Shown: positions 38,501 to 53,775 of the stretch, piece after piece
Layout: every line of letters starts with the position of its first letter
Position numbering within the stretch: position 1 is the stretch's first letter
Source of the DNA: Paramacrobiotus metropolitanus
Taxonomy: Eukaryota > Tardigrada > Eutardigrada > Parachela > Macrobiotidae
Reading direction: 5' to 3'
Assembly: GCF_019649055.1 (NCBI RefSeq)
Contig: NW_026570246.1
Span: 1,116,001-1,180,000, forward strand
Length of the DNA stretch: 64,000 nt
The notes under the pieces: model-generated
What the model was told of the DNA's origin: nothing
The model's database searches: none
What the model saw: the letters and a program-made list of their open reading frames with translations, nothing else
Program-made: the position numbers and the translations under genes

Positions 38501-39170
38501 TATTTAATTTTCATTGACTGCATATTATTCACACCGTGTCGGGTGTGCTTATTCTAATGCGCGGGATGAAATTAGGAACAAGTCAAAATGAACTATCGTT
38601 GATCTATCGGCCAGAGTTATTGTATGTATTCCATATAAATTTGCAGCAGGAGGCCGCAGATGTCTGTTGACTGTCTAAATGCGCCCATAAACATTTTCAA
38701 AGCGCCGGACCAAGTGGCAAACGGCCGACGATTAGGTTAAAGCCGGTATATATACGGTTCATGCATGATCTGTTGTGGCAGGCACTTTATGAGCCGGCCA
38801 ATAAATCTCCTATCATAAAACTGACAACTCCAGTGATGTGCATTTTTTACATTTTGCCATGATTCCTGACTCAAATTTCCTGACACATGCACCACGCATC
38901 CTCCTCATCAGCAAGCGATAATGCGATAATCTAGTAATTTTGCATTAAAAAGACGGTGTTTGGCGAACTGGTCATTTAAGCAGGGTTTTAATACAAGTTG
39001 GGAATAATACCAATAATTCACTTCAAACATATTTTCTGATTTTAAAACAAGAGGAAATACAGAATCCATAACAGCCAAGGTAAATCCATAATACATTTGT
39101 ATACATACGGTAATAAGTATAACAATTTTCATTACACAATTGAAAGGTCACTGCACAGTGCACATTCTGG

Positions 39171-41550
<2,380 letters not shown>

Positions 41551-42186
41551 GAACAATTGCACCACCGTTAAAGATTTCAGCTGGCGTCCAATATTAAGCC
41601 TGACTGGTGCAATTACAATATGGATTTCATAACAGAATCCATATCCGTGGATGTGTCGAGAGTTTAAATGACAGCACAGTCCAACTGCAAAAGTGATGAC
41701 AGATCGGAACACTAAAGGAAGACGACGGCTGTACCAATTGCAAATCGCCAACGCACACTCTACACTCAATCTCGTCAGAAGCGCTGGAGAAAAAGTGCAG
41801 CTCAAAGACGCGCTCGGATATTTCTCCTAGCTAATTTGTTCGATCCAACTACTTCTGTAAACATTTCATTGTCAACAGAAGCGTAACGTAAACTGCAATT
41901 GCTGGTACGACAGCGATTCCGCGGCGGCATCAAGCCCCACCCCGTGCTGCATGCTTTTACCACTTTGCCGGCCAATCAAACGGCGGCGCAGTACATGACT
42001 TAGGGCTATTTCCAATCCACAACCAAGTACCGTCTCTGGGCGACATGCATACAGCCGACTAATTCGGCTACCATTTACCATTGAACCACATCTGCGTTAA
42101 TTATACAGACAAACGATCCGTCATGGTGCCCGATGGAGACTGTGTAGAGCGGCAGGGACGTTATTCGTCAGAATCAACTTAATTTC

Positions 42187-42832
42187 TAATCAAGCCATTG
42201 ATTTAACGAGCGTGGACTATAAAGGCATCAATTAAACAGCGATAACATTATATGAAAGGCCAGAGCCGTCCCGGACGTGGCCGCGGCGCCAGTACCGGCA
42301 TCGTCTGTGGATCTGTATATACACGGAGAGAGTGGACAGTGCCAAATAGCCTTCAGATAAAGGGTTGCGCACTGGTTAACATTGCCGGGCGACCGCTTCC
42401 CTCCTCGCAATGGTCCGGAACCGTCTCTGGGCAGCGTCACTCTTCTCCCTCTCTCGGAAAAGATTAGTTTATGTTTGTCGCGGACGCTTTCATTGAAGGA
42501 GACCACGGAGACAGTCAGACGGAGCGCGTATGTCTTTGATTAATTCCTGATTACAAATAGTCTCATTTAAATTGTCTCCCTCAGCTGCAGTTAGTGCCGA
42601 TGACAATGGAGCGTTGCTTTCGGCAGATTATGGAGCCAGAGCAGCCTCCAGCCGGCTATAGAATTCGATCGCGCGGTTCAATTACAAAAAGCAGCTAATC
42701 AATGGACTAATCACATTATCCAAATTATAATCATTGTCTAACAATTTAACACACCACATTTACCCACCCCGAGGGACAGATCAGCATATCAAGAAGCTCC
42801 GAGCCGCTCAAAGACTGCCGCCCGATGGATTA
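42187..42832. promoter_or_regulatory. Candidate Msx upstream regulatory region with clustered TAATC motifs
   Basis: Seven TAATC/GATTA words occur in 646 bases: 42187-42191, 42538-42542, 42549-42553, 42696-42700, 42708-42712, 42728-42732 and 42828-42832. TAATC is bound by K50-type (Otx/bicoid-like) homeodomains. The cluster lies 0.6-1.3 kb 5' of the Msx start. Enrichment was judged by eye only. Confidence 0.25.
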
Positions 42833-43472
42833 CGTTTCGCTGAAAAGACGAGCCAAATGCAGTTAATTGCTGGGCGTCTTCTCTGGAGGATGAGCATTGA
42901 TAGGTTTTGTGGCGCGCGGCGTCAAAAATATTGCTGTCGTGTAAGATAAAAGCTGTTTACGCGCTGACCACTGATCAGTAACAACACTCACATGGACATT
43001 GCAATGGTTCGGTTATTGTCCAAATTCTGTGCCCTTTTTTGCGAAGCGACTACAGTTACAGAAACTTTCGCTTTGCTTAATTATTTTTTAGAAGGAAAAA
43101 CTCTACGAGTATAAATGAAGACACATTTGCTGTTAAAAACAGCCGTGTTTTGTTATCCTTTAATTATCGGCTCGTTATTCGAAATAATGTGCTTAATTCA
43201 TCAAGAAAGAATACCGAACATATACATAATACAAGACATAATACCAAACATATTTTTCATATCTCCACCCATTGTACTATTTGACGGAAATGCGTAGCGA
43301 TGTCATAATACGATGTTCCTGTTGTTCTAACATTATTCTGTAGACTTATAAGCGATTTGTGCAAGTACAGCAGTACGTACGCACAATACGTCCCGAATTT
43401 CCGAAAAATTTGCAGTACAAATATGCTGTTTATCATTTGTTGTACTATGCGATTGTAGCAAACATATATATG

Positions 43473-43494
43473 TACGAGAGTTCAAACTCTCGTA
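43473..43494. repeat. Inverted repeat, 10-bp arms, 2-base loop
   Basis: TACGAGAGTT at 43473-43482 and its exact reverse complement AACTCTCGTA at 43485-43494 are separated by CA. The flanks are also partly complementary (TATATG and TATATA). No gene overlaps it. Confidence 0.65.
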
Positions 43495-44472
43495 TATAAA
43501 TTGCGTGAGTTTAATAATTCGAAACTTCTCCATGCTTTACGGTTTCACGATCGGTAGTGTACGAAGTATTTTATTCCGTTACCGATGCAGCACCACAAAT
43601 TAATAATTTTCTTCAGTATATAGCTTATTAATTACACGGGAAAGCATACTGCAGGCTGCGTACAACGAATTGCACTCACTACAACTTCGAGGGATAGTAT
43701 GATATTATCAAGGTGTATAAGGATATTATGATATTATTATATTATTATGATCCATATATTATGTTTGTTTTCGATACACTGCGAATTAGTGATGAACAAT
43801 GGCTGGTGGTTAAAAAGGAAAACCTGGAATGGCTTACAAGGAAGATTGGCTTTACTGACACTGACTTGGTCAGTCACACAGGAAACTAGACGCATTTAAA
43901 TATTTTGACAAATAACAATACATAATACAAAAGGCTGGCGTCGATTTAATGATGCGCGACTATATCGTAGGTGAAAGCATTTGAATATGCTCGCCGGTTC
44001 ATAAAGGTGTGTTTCTGCACTGGACATTCTCCACCCCCTGCAATCCCGATTTCAAGCTGCGACATTTGTCATCCATCTTCCGGTAACGACTTGCTATCAT
44101 CCTTGAAAGTTTGTCAGCTGCTTTATTAAGGACGTATCACTTTGCCATTGTTATTTTTCTAAGACTTGCCAGACGTTCATTACTTGTGAATAAGTTCATA
44201 TGTTCGCCGTGACACGTTTTCAAATGAATGAACATGAAAGGGGGAGGGTTTAATTAATTGTCTTTCCAGTCGCCATATTCACGATTTGTTTCCAAAAGAC
44301 GACCAAAACCATAAAAACTAAGGAAAAATCTTCCATTTGGCTTCCGATTTTTCCGTCCTTCTACTACTGGTTTTGGAAAGCATACATACGTTTTTTAAAA
44401 ACAAGTTATCTAGGATATTTTCGTCTGTTTTCTAATTTTCAGCCAGCTTGGTTTGTAACTAAGCGTGCCTTT

Positions 44473-44534
44473 GAAAAGTTAGAAAACGGGAAAAGTTAGA
44501 AAACAAATACGGGAAAAGGGAAAAGTTAAAAAAC
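44473..44534. repeat. Short A-rich direct repeats
   Basis: GAAAAGTTAGAAAAC occurs at 44473-44487 and again at 44490-44504. A diverged third copy is near 44520-44534. This is simple tandem duplication in non-coding DNA. Confidence 0.6.
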
Positions 44535-47500
44535 TAATACCACAAGTAGGTTTTTGCTATTCATGCACGTATTATCATTAATAGGACCGTGAATTACGTT
44601 GTATTACGCCGCTATGGCTGTTGCCGATTAAAACGAAGATTTTCATGTACTTTGCTTAAATTTTGATACGAAACTGTTTGTAAATACATACGGAAACAGT
44701 CACACATCTTTTTATACAACAATGTAATGACCACATGCTACATCTATGATATTGTTCGTAAAAATCGAGCATCGTGAGGCATACATGGTCACAGGTTACA
44801 GAAAGTCAGACTTCGCCTGATTAACACAGCAAATTTAATTACACCGCTGTTGTGCTTTTGTATATCTGTACATACTCTGTAAAAATGACAACATATTATA
44901 GTAGGCAAATCTAGTAGACAGAATTTAATGTTGTCTCAGAAACTGTAACTTTGAGCAAACCGGTAAGTTACTGTTTTATGCGGATAGATACATATTTCGA
45001 GGAACTCAACGTCCACTTCCTTGATCATGAAATGGAGACTGTAACAGTTCATCCTGACTGTATAGATGCACATTGGCATAGTTGTAAAATCCAACGGCAC
45101 TGCAAAATAAGTGAAGTGTTATCAGTTCAACTGAACATGCTCATTCAAGTCAAACAAACTTGTTTCTGAGTGTCTTCTACTCTCGAGCTCTGTTTTGCTA
45201 ATTTATTAAAATTAGAATCCAAATCAAAATTGAGTATCTCGTAAGGAATTTGATTAATTCTGAGGGAAACTAGTACTGAACTGAATTAACGAGTTTATCG
45301 GCCGCGGCAAGAAAGACGTTGCCAATTTGTCCGCATGACTCTGATTATGGCTTTATACTTCGTATCAAAAAAGTAAAAGATATTTAAATTATAGCAAACA
45401 AATTACAATATAAAAACGCAATTTCTGACGACAGGTAGGTTAAAATATACTAACTTTTTGCACTGAACTTTCCAAAAGAAGTCACAGGTTAGCAGCAGCT
45501 GATCAAAAATTGTCAGGTTTGCACACAGGAAGCTAAACTTTTTTCCTTGCGGATCACATCGATGGTAGACTTGGCATCTGCAATATAAATTGTTACATAC
45601 TTGTGCAAACCAAAGGTAAGTATACAGTATCCGTCCTTACGTAATAACTGCAGCCAAAACTTTTATATTAAATGAGTAATTGAGTACCGGGCACATCTGC
45701 ACTAATCTAGCTTCCAAGCATTTCGCATAATGTTCTTATGACTGCTGCAGCCTAACTACGGATTTTTTATCGCTAAATTTATGCAAACCCTGTTTCTGGA
45801 TCCGCATAGAATCCAGGCTGTTCCACTTTAGTACATGAAAAATTGGTTTCCGGTATGTGCTCAAATATGGGATAATCGACTCCAGCCACAGTCAAATTAA
45901 GAAATTCTTGTACGCGATCACCTGTGCATCACAATTATTCAGTTGTTAGGTACAGTCCATGATCAACATGCGCTGTATATTGTACAAATGCAGTACGCGT
46001 ACCAAAGAAACAAATGATTATCGCCTTCAAAATTTCGTTACATACACAATTTCTCCTTTTCTTCCTGCTTATATACTCACACCTAGCAAATTTGCTTAGA
46101 TTATGTACAAAGACCCACCTGGAACATCTGGAAGTTTTAGATCATATACGGACGCGGAAGATTCCGTGGCGTCTTGGGCTGGTGTCGCCTGTATTAACGT
46201 AAAATATAAGATTTTCCCGACAGAATTCGTTGCAGTCTCTGTAAATCGTAGTGCGAATTTTTAATTTTAGATGTGCACTTACCATGCATTATACGCCTTA
46301 AAACTACAAGTAATCTACAAGTAATCTACAACTTACCGTAAATATACTTTAGGTATATGCAGTGCATATTTTTCTGCTAAAGTTTAATTGTATAGAGACC
46401 TGCATAGTGCATACATACATTTCCAGTCAAAGCCTTTGTTTGTACATATCTGTAGTTGGAAACTTACCCATGGAAACTGCAACTGTAAGCTGGTATAGAA
46501 CAAAACCGGAAACAGGAGGATAACCAGGTATACTGTCTGTACATCCATTGTCGCACCAAGGTTTTTACCTAGAACTATTCTTATGTTACAATTTGTGTCA
46601 GTAGAAATGCATGGGCGCTTATTTGTATGAATACCGTAATGCTGTAATAATTATCAGACTGTCTGGTTCGCAATAAATATTATGTCACATGTTGCAGTGC
46701 TGTAGCCGAATTTCCTTGAGGGTAAATCTTGCACATCATACGGTCAATAACAATATAACAGACTTAACAGCACTGTATGGAGATATAACCCCATATTTGT
46801 GCATGAAAAAGTGCCGGTTAACAAGTACCTGATTGTAAGCGAAACTGCTAATTTTTATTAGCGCGATTGTAACCACGTGCAATAAATCTTTGTGAGCTAC
46901 GTACTTTGGGCTTATAATGGTTCAAATTTTGAGTGCAGTAATTTCCCAAAGTACATTTTTAGGTGCATGTCTAGTTGTTGTTCTTACTCGTTAATTATTT
47001 GGCGGCTTATACTACGTATTTCGCCTGCATTATGTTATTTTAAGACGACGATGTAGCGATCGTCAAGAGCCGATGAGATAAATAACTATTGCTAGCTCTC
47101 TGTTTAAGCAGTACAACTACTGAGGAGTGAGTACATACAATTAATTTGTTTTCCACTGGTTTTCTGTATTCCAAGCAATAATGTTTACTGAACAAATAAT
47201 TAATGCTTATTATAATTCGCATACGTACGCGTACCGATCTACAAATGTACTTATCCACAGATCTGTATAATAGATTGTGCTCACTCATATGACATTGTTA
47301 TAGTGTTACTTTTTTGTTGCCGACCTACGTACGTACAGTTCGGCGACAATGGTCTTTCCATTTTCATTCTCGCCTACCTATACCAGTTGCTTGTCTAATA
47401 AGGTGAGAAATATTGATAAATCAATATACCAGCGTACCTTACAACACTCTGATCAGATTATGCAACAAATATGCAAACGATCTGGAAGGTTTCATAGCAG

Positions 47501-47791
47501 GCAGTAGAGACCAGTGCGTAAGGTGCAGTAAAGTATCGATTAGGAGGTTATTCGACTTCGCCATGCAAATACTATTTACGTACTGTCCCGCACGCGTAGA
47601 ATATGAAAGATTAATTTTGTTATTCAAAATAATAAAATTATCTTTGTCAGTTTCGTGTGCCGTGGTGACCGCCCATGCTAAACTGTATTTTAAAATTCTT
47701 TGAAAGCGCATTCGTCTTTCGGTAACGTTCGGAGAGATATAAAACATATAAGGTTACATTCAAAGTCCCACATCCTTGCTTCGCTGGGAAA

Positions 47792-49797
47792 ATGGAGGAA
47801 ACCGCAAATGCCGTGCACAATGGGAATGGAAATATCGCTACCAATAACACTAATGGATCAGCACCAAGACTTTATGAGCTGAGAAAGAATTTGTTATACA
47901 GTGTATGCCGGCCGTTTTTATTTCTTTTACGTCTTGGAGGAATGTATTTCATCCCGTCTGGCAATATGCGAGATTTGCGCAAAGTAGCTGCGATGGAGAC
48001 GCCACAAGGATCTGTGTTTTCTATTCCTAACGCTGATGGAAGTCAAGTGGGGTCTAATTTAATAGTGCATCCGAATCTGATTGCCAAATATTCCTTGTTT
48101 GAAAATATCAGCATGTGTTACTGCATGCTGGTTTTTGTTGTGGTAGGCCTATATTGCGCCAAATTCATTTATACGGCGTGGCATTTTGTGCATTACACTT
48201 TACACGGAAGAGTAACGAATCGCAGTTTGGTGAACATCGTAACGGCAATCAGTTACACACTCTGGGTTGTCCAGCTACTAATTATTCATCTAATAATCCT
48301 GATTTCCTGTGCGAAAAAAACATCGTTGTTTCGATTATTTCTCTGCTTTGATCTCTTTCATTATCGCGGCTGCACCGATCCCCATTGCAAAATGGCTAAT
48401 TTTCATAAAAAGGCCGTCCGAAGGCGAAATATAATTACCGTTATTTGTGTCCTACACTTGGCGCTGCAAATTTTTACACTGTGGGCGCCGGTCTTTATTG
48501 ATGACAATTTGTATAAGCAGATGCGAGACGCTTTTATGGAAGGTTCAACACCGGATAGTGCAACATATTTCAAAATCATCCTGATTATCGGCAGCTTTAC
48601 GCTAGCTTCTTGTATGTGGTTCCCACGTATTTTTTTGTTATGATTGCTTCTTTCTTTGTCGTGGATTTTATGCACATCAATCATGATCTGAAACATAATA
48701 TCAGCAGCAATGGAAACTGTTCAAAAATCGAATGGTTTAGAACATCGCATAACACGCTGTGCATATTGCTGGAAGTTGCCGACAATGTAATGTCGCCGTT
48801 TATTTTGGTATCGCTTATATGTGCGGTTTTTCAAATCCTGCTGGGAATTTTCGTTTTGGTGGATATATCGCAGATCACTAACGCAACGATAATATTCTTT
48901 TTTTCATTGCTGTTTTGGTGTCTGCAGTACTTGTTCCAGCTCTGTTTAATCCTTTTTGCTGGAGCTGTTCTACATGATGCGGTAAGAATTAAATTTCTCG
49001 TATGTCCACTTCTTTACATCGGATCGCTGATAACTACAGTTTCTACTTTTTTCGCAACCGAAGATTATATTATTAGCCAATATATTTCGTGCACGGAAAA
49101 TAAAACGCAGATACTAATTCCTCGCTTTCAATTATGATGTTGCTATTGTTTTTAACAGGCCCACTCACCAGCAATTAATCTCCATCAGATTGATCAAACA
49201 AGTCTTTCCATTACGGAAACCCTGCAACTGCAAACGTTTTTGAACGCACTGTCTTGCAATAACATCGGGTTCACTGCTTGGAAAATGTTTACGGTGAATT
49301 ATGGTGCCATTGTAACGGTACGTGCAGAAATCTCAAATTTTTATATAATTTAGTATCCCGTGCGGCAAAGTTGCTTGGAGTTTACTTTCAACTAGCAAAA
49401 AACATAAGCTTGATTGTGCCGTAAAACTTAATTAGAGACATTGGACAGCTTCTTTTATCTGCTTAATTGCTAGATATAACTGCTACCGAAATTTTGGTGA
49501 TTATACAAGTAGTTACCGCGAAGCGCATTAGTTATTTATTTGAGTACGTAGTTAAGTCCGAAATATGAATTATTATGCTTAAGTACTTAAGTTTAATATT
49601 GTGTCATCCGAATTATTATTCTGTTGCAGCTCTTCGGATTATACCTCACCTATCAGATACTTGTTTTTCAACTCAAACTTGACTTGAATTTGGACGCGAA
49701 AATCGATGAACGAATCGACTGCAACTGTTCTTCAGTGGATATAGACATCCCGAAAAGCATATTGAATATTTCAATTCACGGACATATAGAATTATGA
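47792..49797 (+). CDS. Gustatory-receptor-like seven-TM protein, copy 1 (one apparent frame break)
   Basis: Predicted chemoreceptor of the insect Gr/Or superfamily. The 5' part 47792-48981 is intronless, followed by exons 49159-49317 and 49630-49797, all joined in phase 0. The N-terminus reads SVCRPFLFLLRLGGMYF, a typical Gr start. The last two exons read NIGFTAWKMFTVNYGAIVT and LFGLYLTYQILVFQ, which fits the TM7 signature TYhhhhhQF (with Leu for the final Phe). Phase-0 introns just before the TM7 exon are a hallmark of this family. The frame changes by one base between 48559 and 48643, where both frames are open. The T run at 48630-48636 is the simplest site. Without it the gene is intact. 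The protein would have about seven hydrophobic segments and Gr-type inverted topology (inferred). Ligand unknown. Confidence 0.72.
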
Positions 49798-50655
49798 TGC
49801 GGTTAAACAGCAGGTGTCCGCGGTTTTACGTGGATATTATTGCACCAAGACATCGCATAAAACTTCAAAAATTTCTTGAGTTCATATGTAGTATTTCTAC
49901 GGCAATGCTCGACGCTGTTCCTATAAAACTAAAATTCATTGTAAATAAAGTAACCAGCAAAGAAAAAATACGTAAGGCCATACAAATCAGGTTATTAACA
50001 TCTTTAGTAATTAGTCAAAACAGTACAACCGCGGCGCTATTTTGACAGTAAGTCCTAAAATTTGAATTGTTACAGCATTTTAAAACTAATACTGCAGCGG
50101 CAAGGCACAATTTAATTTTTGTTATTATTAAATTAAAGGATTCACTATCGACACTAGAAACAAAAAAGGGTAGCGTCGTAGGTATTGGGAACCTTACCAT
50201 TAGTACTGTCGAACTCGAGCATGTGCCTGGTGCCGGTATTGATCAGTGTTTAACTTATCTGTATTTTATCCATCGCAGTATAATTGACGTACTCCAAGTC
50301 TGCAACCATACGTACGCAGGTCATTTTTTTCCACATCTGCAATAAGCAGGAATTTGTTTATTCACCTGCAACACGACGATTTATCGTTTAACCTCAAGGA
50401 CCTTAAATAAACTGTCATCCCAGAGTAACGGGAGAGAAGCGCAGCTAAACATTCATGATTGGCGATCCATCTGCGATCGGCTGCGAGAATTCCTGCGGTT
50501 TTTCCACCACCAAAAGCAGGGTTTACAGTTTGGCATTTGCAAGGTTACAAGCAGGCTTAATTCTTTTACCTTATATATGCTTGTGTTTTGAGGACAAACT
50601 TGTTTTCCTTAATTAGATAACTTCAAAGAACGGCCTTCTTATTTTGATCATTACG
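49798..50655. other. Spacer between the two receptor genes
   Basis: About 860 bases, same orientation on both sides. No supported exon was found. An extra N-terminal exon for the second receptor could be hidden here, because that protein starts very close to its first TM segment. Confidence 0.4.
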
Positions 50656-53130
50656 ATGAAGCACCAGGAGAACAAAAACGCCTCGACCTGCGGACAATCT
50701 TCACCGCGCTGTCAAAACTGCGGATTATACTTTATCCCTATCATTGTCACTTCACTTTTCTTAATGGACTTCATGGACTGGTTAAGCCAAGGCGACAAAC
50801 TGAAGACCATCGCCTACGACGATCCCAACGATAATTTCCCGCAGAGCCCAATCATTACCGGCTTGACCTTTTTTCGGGTGATGTTTACCACATTCTTGGC
50901 ATCCGCTGCTACGTTTACGTTTATCAGCAAATTGGATCGTGTAACTGGCGCTCTACAGGAACTAGACGAAGTAAATCTGAAAAAGTCCAGAAAATCGCAG
51001 CATGGATCGCGTCGAAACCCTGATATAAACGCAACTACAAGGACACATGGAAAACGTGTAAAAATAGCTTGGTTTGCTATCTTGTATTTAGCAGCGGAAA
51101 GCCTCGTGGGACTAATATGTTACATCATCAAACAGTGGATGAACAGAACCAATTTCTGGGAACCGATAGTCTTCCTGTTTATGCCGGCTGTTCCAAAGGG
51201 CATTGTTGAATTATTACGGGGTACTGCCGTCTTTTTGAGCCAAATCAGTATCCAACCTATTTATCTGTACTATGTGCATACGTGCTCTGTGTTTACCAGT
51301 TCGGCGCAAAGGTACAATAAACAGTTACAGGCAGCACTCGCAAAGGTCACGGAAACTGCGATGCACACAAAACCACCGACTCATTCAATGTCACTTCCGT
51401 CTGAAACCGGGGTACTGGCCAATGCACGGACAACGCAAAGCAGTGATTTTGAACAAACTTTGCGACAACTGCGGATCAAACAAGAAGCCTTAATTACGTC
51501 ATCCAACAACATGAGCGAAGCTTGGTCTTCCACCCTGGCATGCTTAATATTCGGGAGCTTGGCCATCCTGGCGTCCTTGACTTCCTACTGCTTTACCGTT
51601 ACGGCACAGAAAACTACAGATATAATTTCGATGCTTCTGTTTGTGGGTCAGTTCAGTCAGCCCCTCATTGGATTGATGATCATTGTGCTTTTCGCAGTTG
51701 TCCTTGAGGAAACGGTACGGTATGACAGTGCGAGTACAGTAAGCTGCTCAATGTATAAAATACTACAAATACGGATATTATCAGCTGCGTAAACATAGTG
51801 ACTGAGTTTCCATGAACGCCGGGACATTGCTTTCTTCGAGCATATATATTTTTAAAAACGTTAATAATAAATTTTAAATAGACCGCTACTGTTCTGCTAT
51901 CCTAATAAGTAATAACGATTTTGGTCGGTAATTAAGTATGAAGGGGAGCGCAGCAACGTCTTCGGTCTAACCATTTTACTCGTAGGTTAGCAAACCAAAA
52001 GAGTCTGTGCGTTTATAGAAGTGAAAGCTATTGCAGTAGCAGAATTTATATTACTTACTATGGTAGCAGAAACTGTTCTGAGGCGTTCTCCAGGTAAAAT
52101 TTAGTAACCAAAGAATGATAGCATCTTTATTACAGTGTAAGTCCATAATCGAGGAATCTGAGCATGAACATGTGGTTTTTGTAGATTTTGACAATACAAA
52201 AAGATTAACCTCTAAGGGTCTAGCAATGAGCGCAAAACCGTATTTTCCTACAAATTTTTTTAAACTCTTCCAGTATAAGATGTGTGTGTTGTTAAATAAG
52301 TTGTACAAATATATAGTCGTACTTACTTATAAAAGCAGTACTCTCCAGAGTCTCCGATCTAAACCACTGTGGAAGGAATTAATTACCTGTCGACAGCGCA
52401 CCCGAGATAAGGTAAAGTTTTTACACAATCGGGAATTGTGCCAATTGCTTATTAATTTTGTTAATTAGAAGGTGTATGGTATAACACTATTGCACGGCCA
52501 ATACTGTCTTTAAATACAAATATATAAAGTATACGAGTACTTATAGTTTTACGACTTCAAAATTTCGACCGGGCGGAACACTTTGGTAAGCGTCAAGTAA
52601 TGTGACCCTTCTCAATATTTGCAGGTTGAAGCGGCGGATGAAGATGGTTGTTTATTGACCATTTTGCATACTATCGACCATCACTGCTATTCACTGAAGC
52701 TATCACGAATAATTAACATCGATCGTGGGTTTGGTTTAGGGGTGAGAACTTTTGTTTTGTTTTTTTACAACGCCGCGGAATTCTTATACAAATTGTGCGC
52801 CGGTACTGGCCTTTGGTTCATTTTTTACTCTCAGAATTCCCAGAAAAAAATATACAGATTATTGCCAAAACATTTATTATATGTATATGTAACTTGAATT
52901 TCGCTATGCGCCTATGCCTATATTATAATTCTATGTAAAAGCATTTTTAGATGGTGATGGGATTTTTGGGTTTCGTTTGCTTCCTAATCGAACGATCCGA
53001 AAACTACCGCGCACCAACTGAAAAACTGGAAGCTCTTATTAATACATCTCGCATCATAAACACCTTCAACGCTACTGTTCTAACGGGAACCTCCGATAAC
53101 AATATTACTGGAACCCTTCGCTATTCGTAG
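50656..53130 (+). CDS. Gustatory-receptor-like seven-TM protein, copy 2
   Basis: Second member of the same family, tandem to the first. Exons: 50656-51714, 52625-52741, 52951-53130, both introns phase 0 as in copy 1, giving 451 residues. Hydrophobic segments include YFIPIIVTSLFLMDFM, GLTFFRVMFTTFLASAATF, IAWFAILYLAAESLVGLICY, VFLSQISIQPIYLYYVHTC, STLACLIFGSLAILASL and ISMLLFVGQFSQPLIGLMII. The stretch FEQTLRQLRIKQEALITSSN before the fifth TM corresponds to the conserved intracellular loop of Grs. The last exon encodes TM7 (MVMGFLGFVCFLIER), and its C-terminus carries NIT and NAT sequons. The TYhhhhhQF motif is not kept. The ATG at 50656 is the first in the long frame; a missing upstream exon is possible. 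A 117-codon frame inside intron 1 is treated as chance. Confidence 0.68.
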
Positions 53131-53775
53131 AAAATCTGTTTCATGATAATACGTCGATACACGTCAGCTACGCTTCTTGTTGGGCGCATGTCTCTTTCAG
53201 ATACAAGGTATTAGTTAGTTTTAGCAACTCAGTTTCTGAAGTACGGATACATACTGTACTTTCATGGTTAAAAAATTTACAGTACAAAACTGCAGATTGC
53301 TCTTATAAAACAACCGAATTAGAAGTACAGAGTAGAGCTCGTTGTATTGCTGTTTAGCGTGATTTTGTGCCGCATCATCTGAAATGGTGGAATAACCTTT
53401 TCGATATCAGTATGTATTTCAGACTAGACTAAAGCGATTAAAATTAACGAAGTTGCAATAATCACAAAATTTCCGAACCGCGTACAATTTTAACGTCGTA
53501 AATATTATAATGAGCGAACTCTGATAATCTTACTAAGTTTCTGACCTTATGTGCAACATGATTATGATTAAACTCGCAACGCTCGAGCATATATGCAAAG
53601 TATATTGTAGAATTGCTAAAAAATATTGTTGCTTTTCACTAAAAAAACTGCGATATCAACCTGGTCGCCTCGACAAACGACACCTTCTTAAACCAACACG
53701 TACAATAATTGTATTTAAAAAAGAACTTTAAAAATGCCCCACAAAATACTGGTTAATTATTCCGTTGTATGGATA
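53131..53775. other. Spacer between receptor copy 2 and the UGT 3' end
   Basis: About 645 bases between convergent genes. AT-rich, with no supported feature. Confidence 0.4.

Larger units (their letters stand above)
29477..39170. other. Long gene-poor interval between the EXD1-like gene and Msx
   Basis: About 9.7 kb, AT-rich and full of stops in every frame. It holds the 5' flank of the EXD1-like gene and the 3' flank of Msx. The only frame that reads like protein is the minus-strand piece at 29918-30232. Inverted repeats lie at 34372-34402 and 35506-35523. A 68-codon + frame at 33334-33540 begins with a signal-peptide-like stretch but has no other support. The interval may carry Msx regulatory DNA; this is inference from its length and neighbours. 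Confidence 0.45.
41551..47791. other. Intergenic region: Msx promoter side and upstream of the first receptor gene
   Basis: About 6.2 kb between divergent genes. The first 1.3 kb is more GC-rich and holds a cluster of TAATC/GATTA motifs (42187-42832). Further on lie an inverted repeat (43473-43494), AT-rich trinucleotide-like runs (43690-43760) and short direct repeats (44473-44534). No coding frame has domain support. Confidence 0.5.

Noticed and set aside
52115-52468. 117-codon + frame inside intron 1 of receptor copy 2
   Set aside because: It is removed by phase-0 introns that match copy 1, and has no membrane segments or family motifs.
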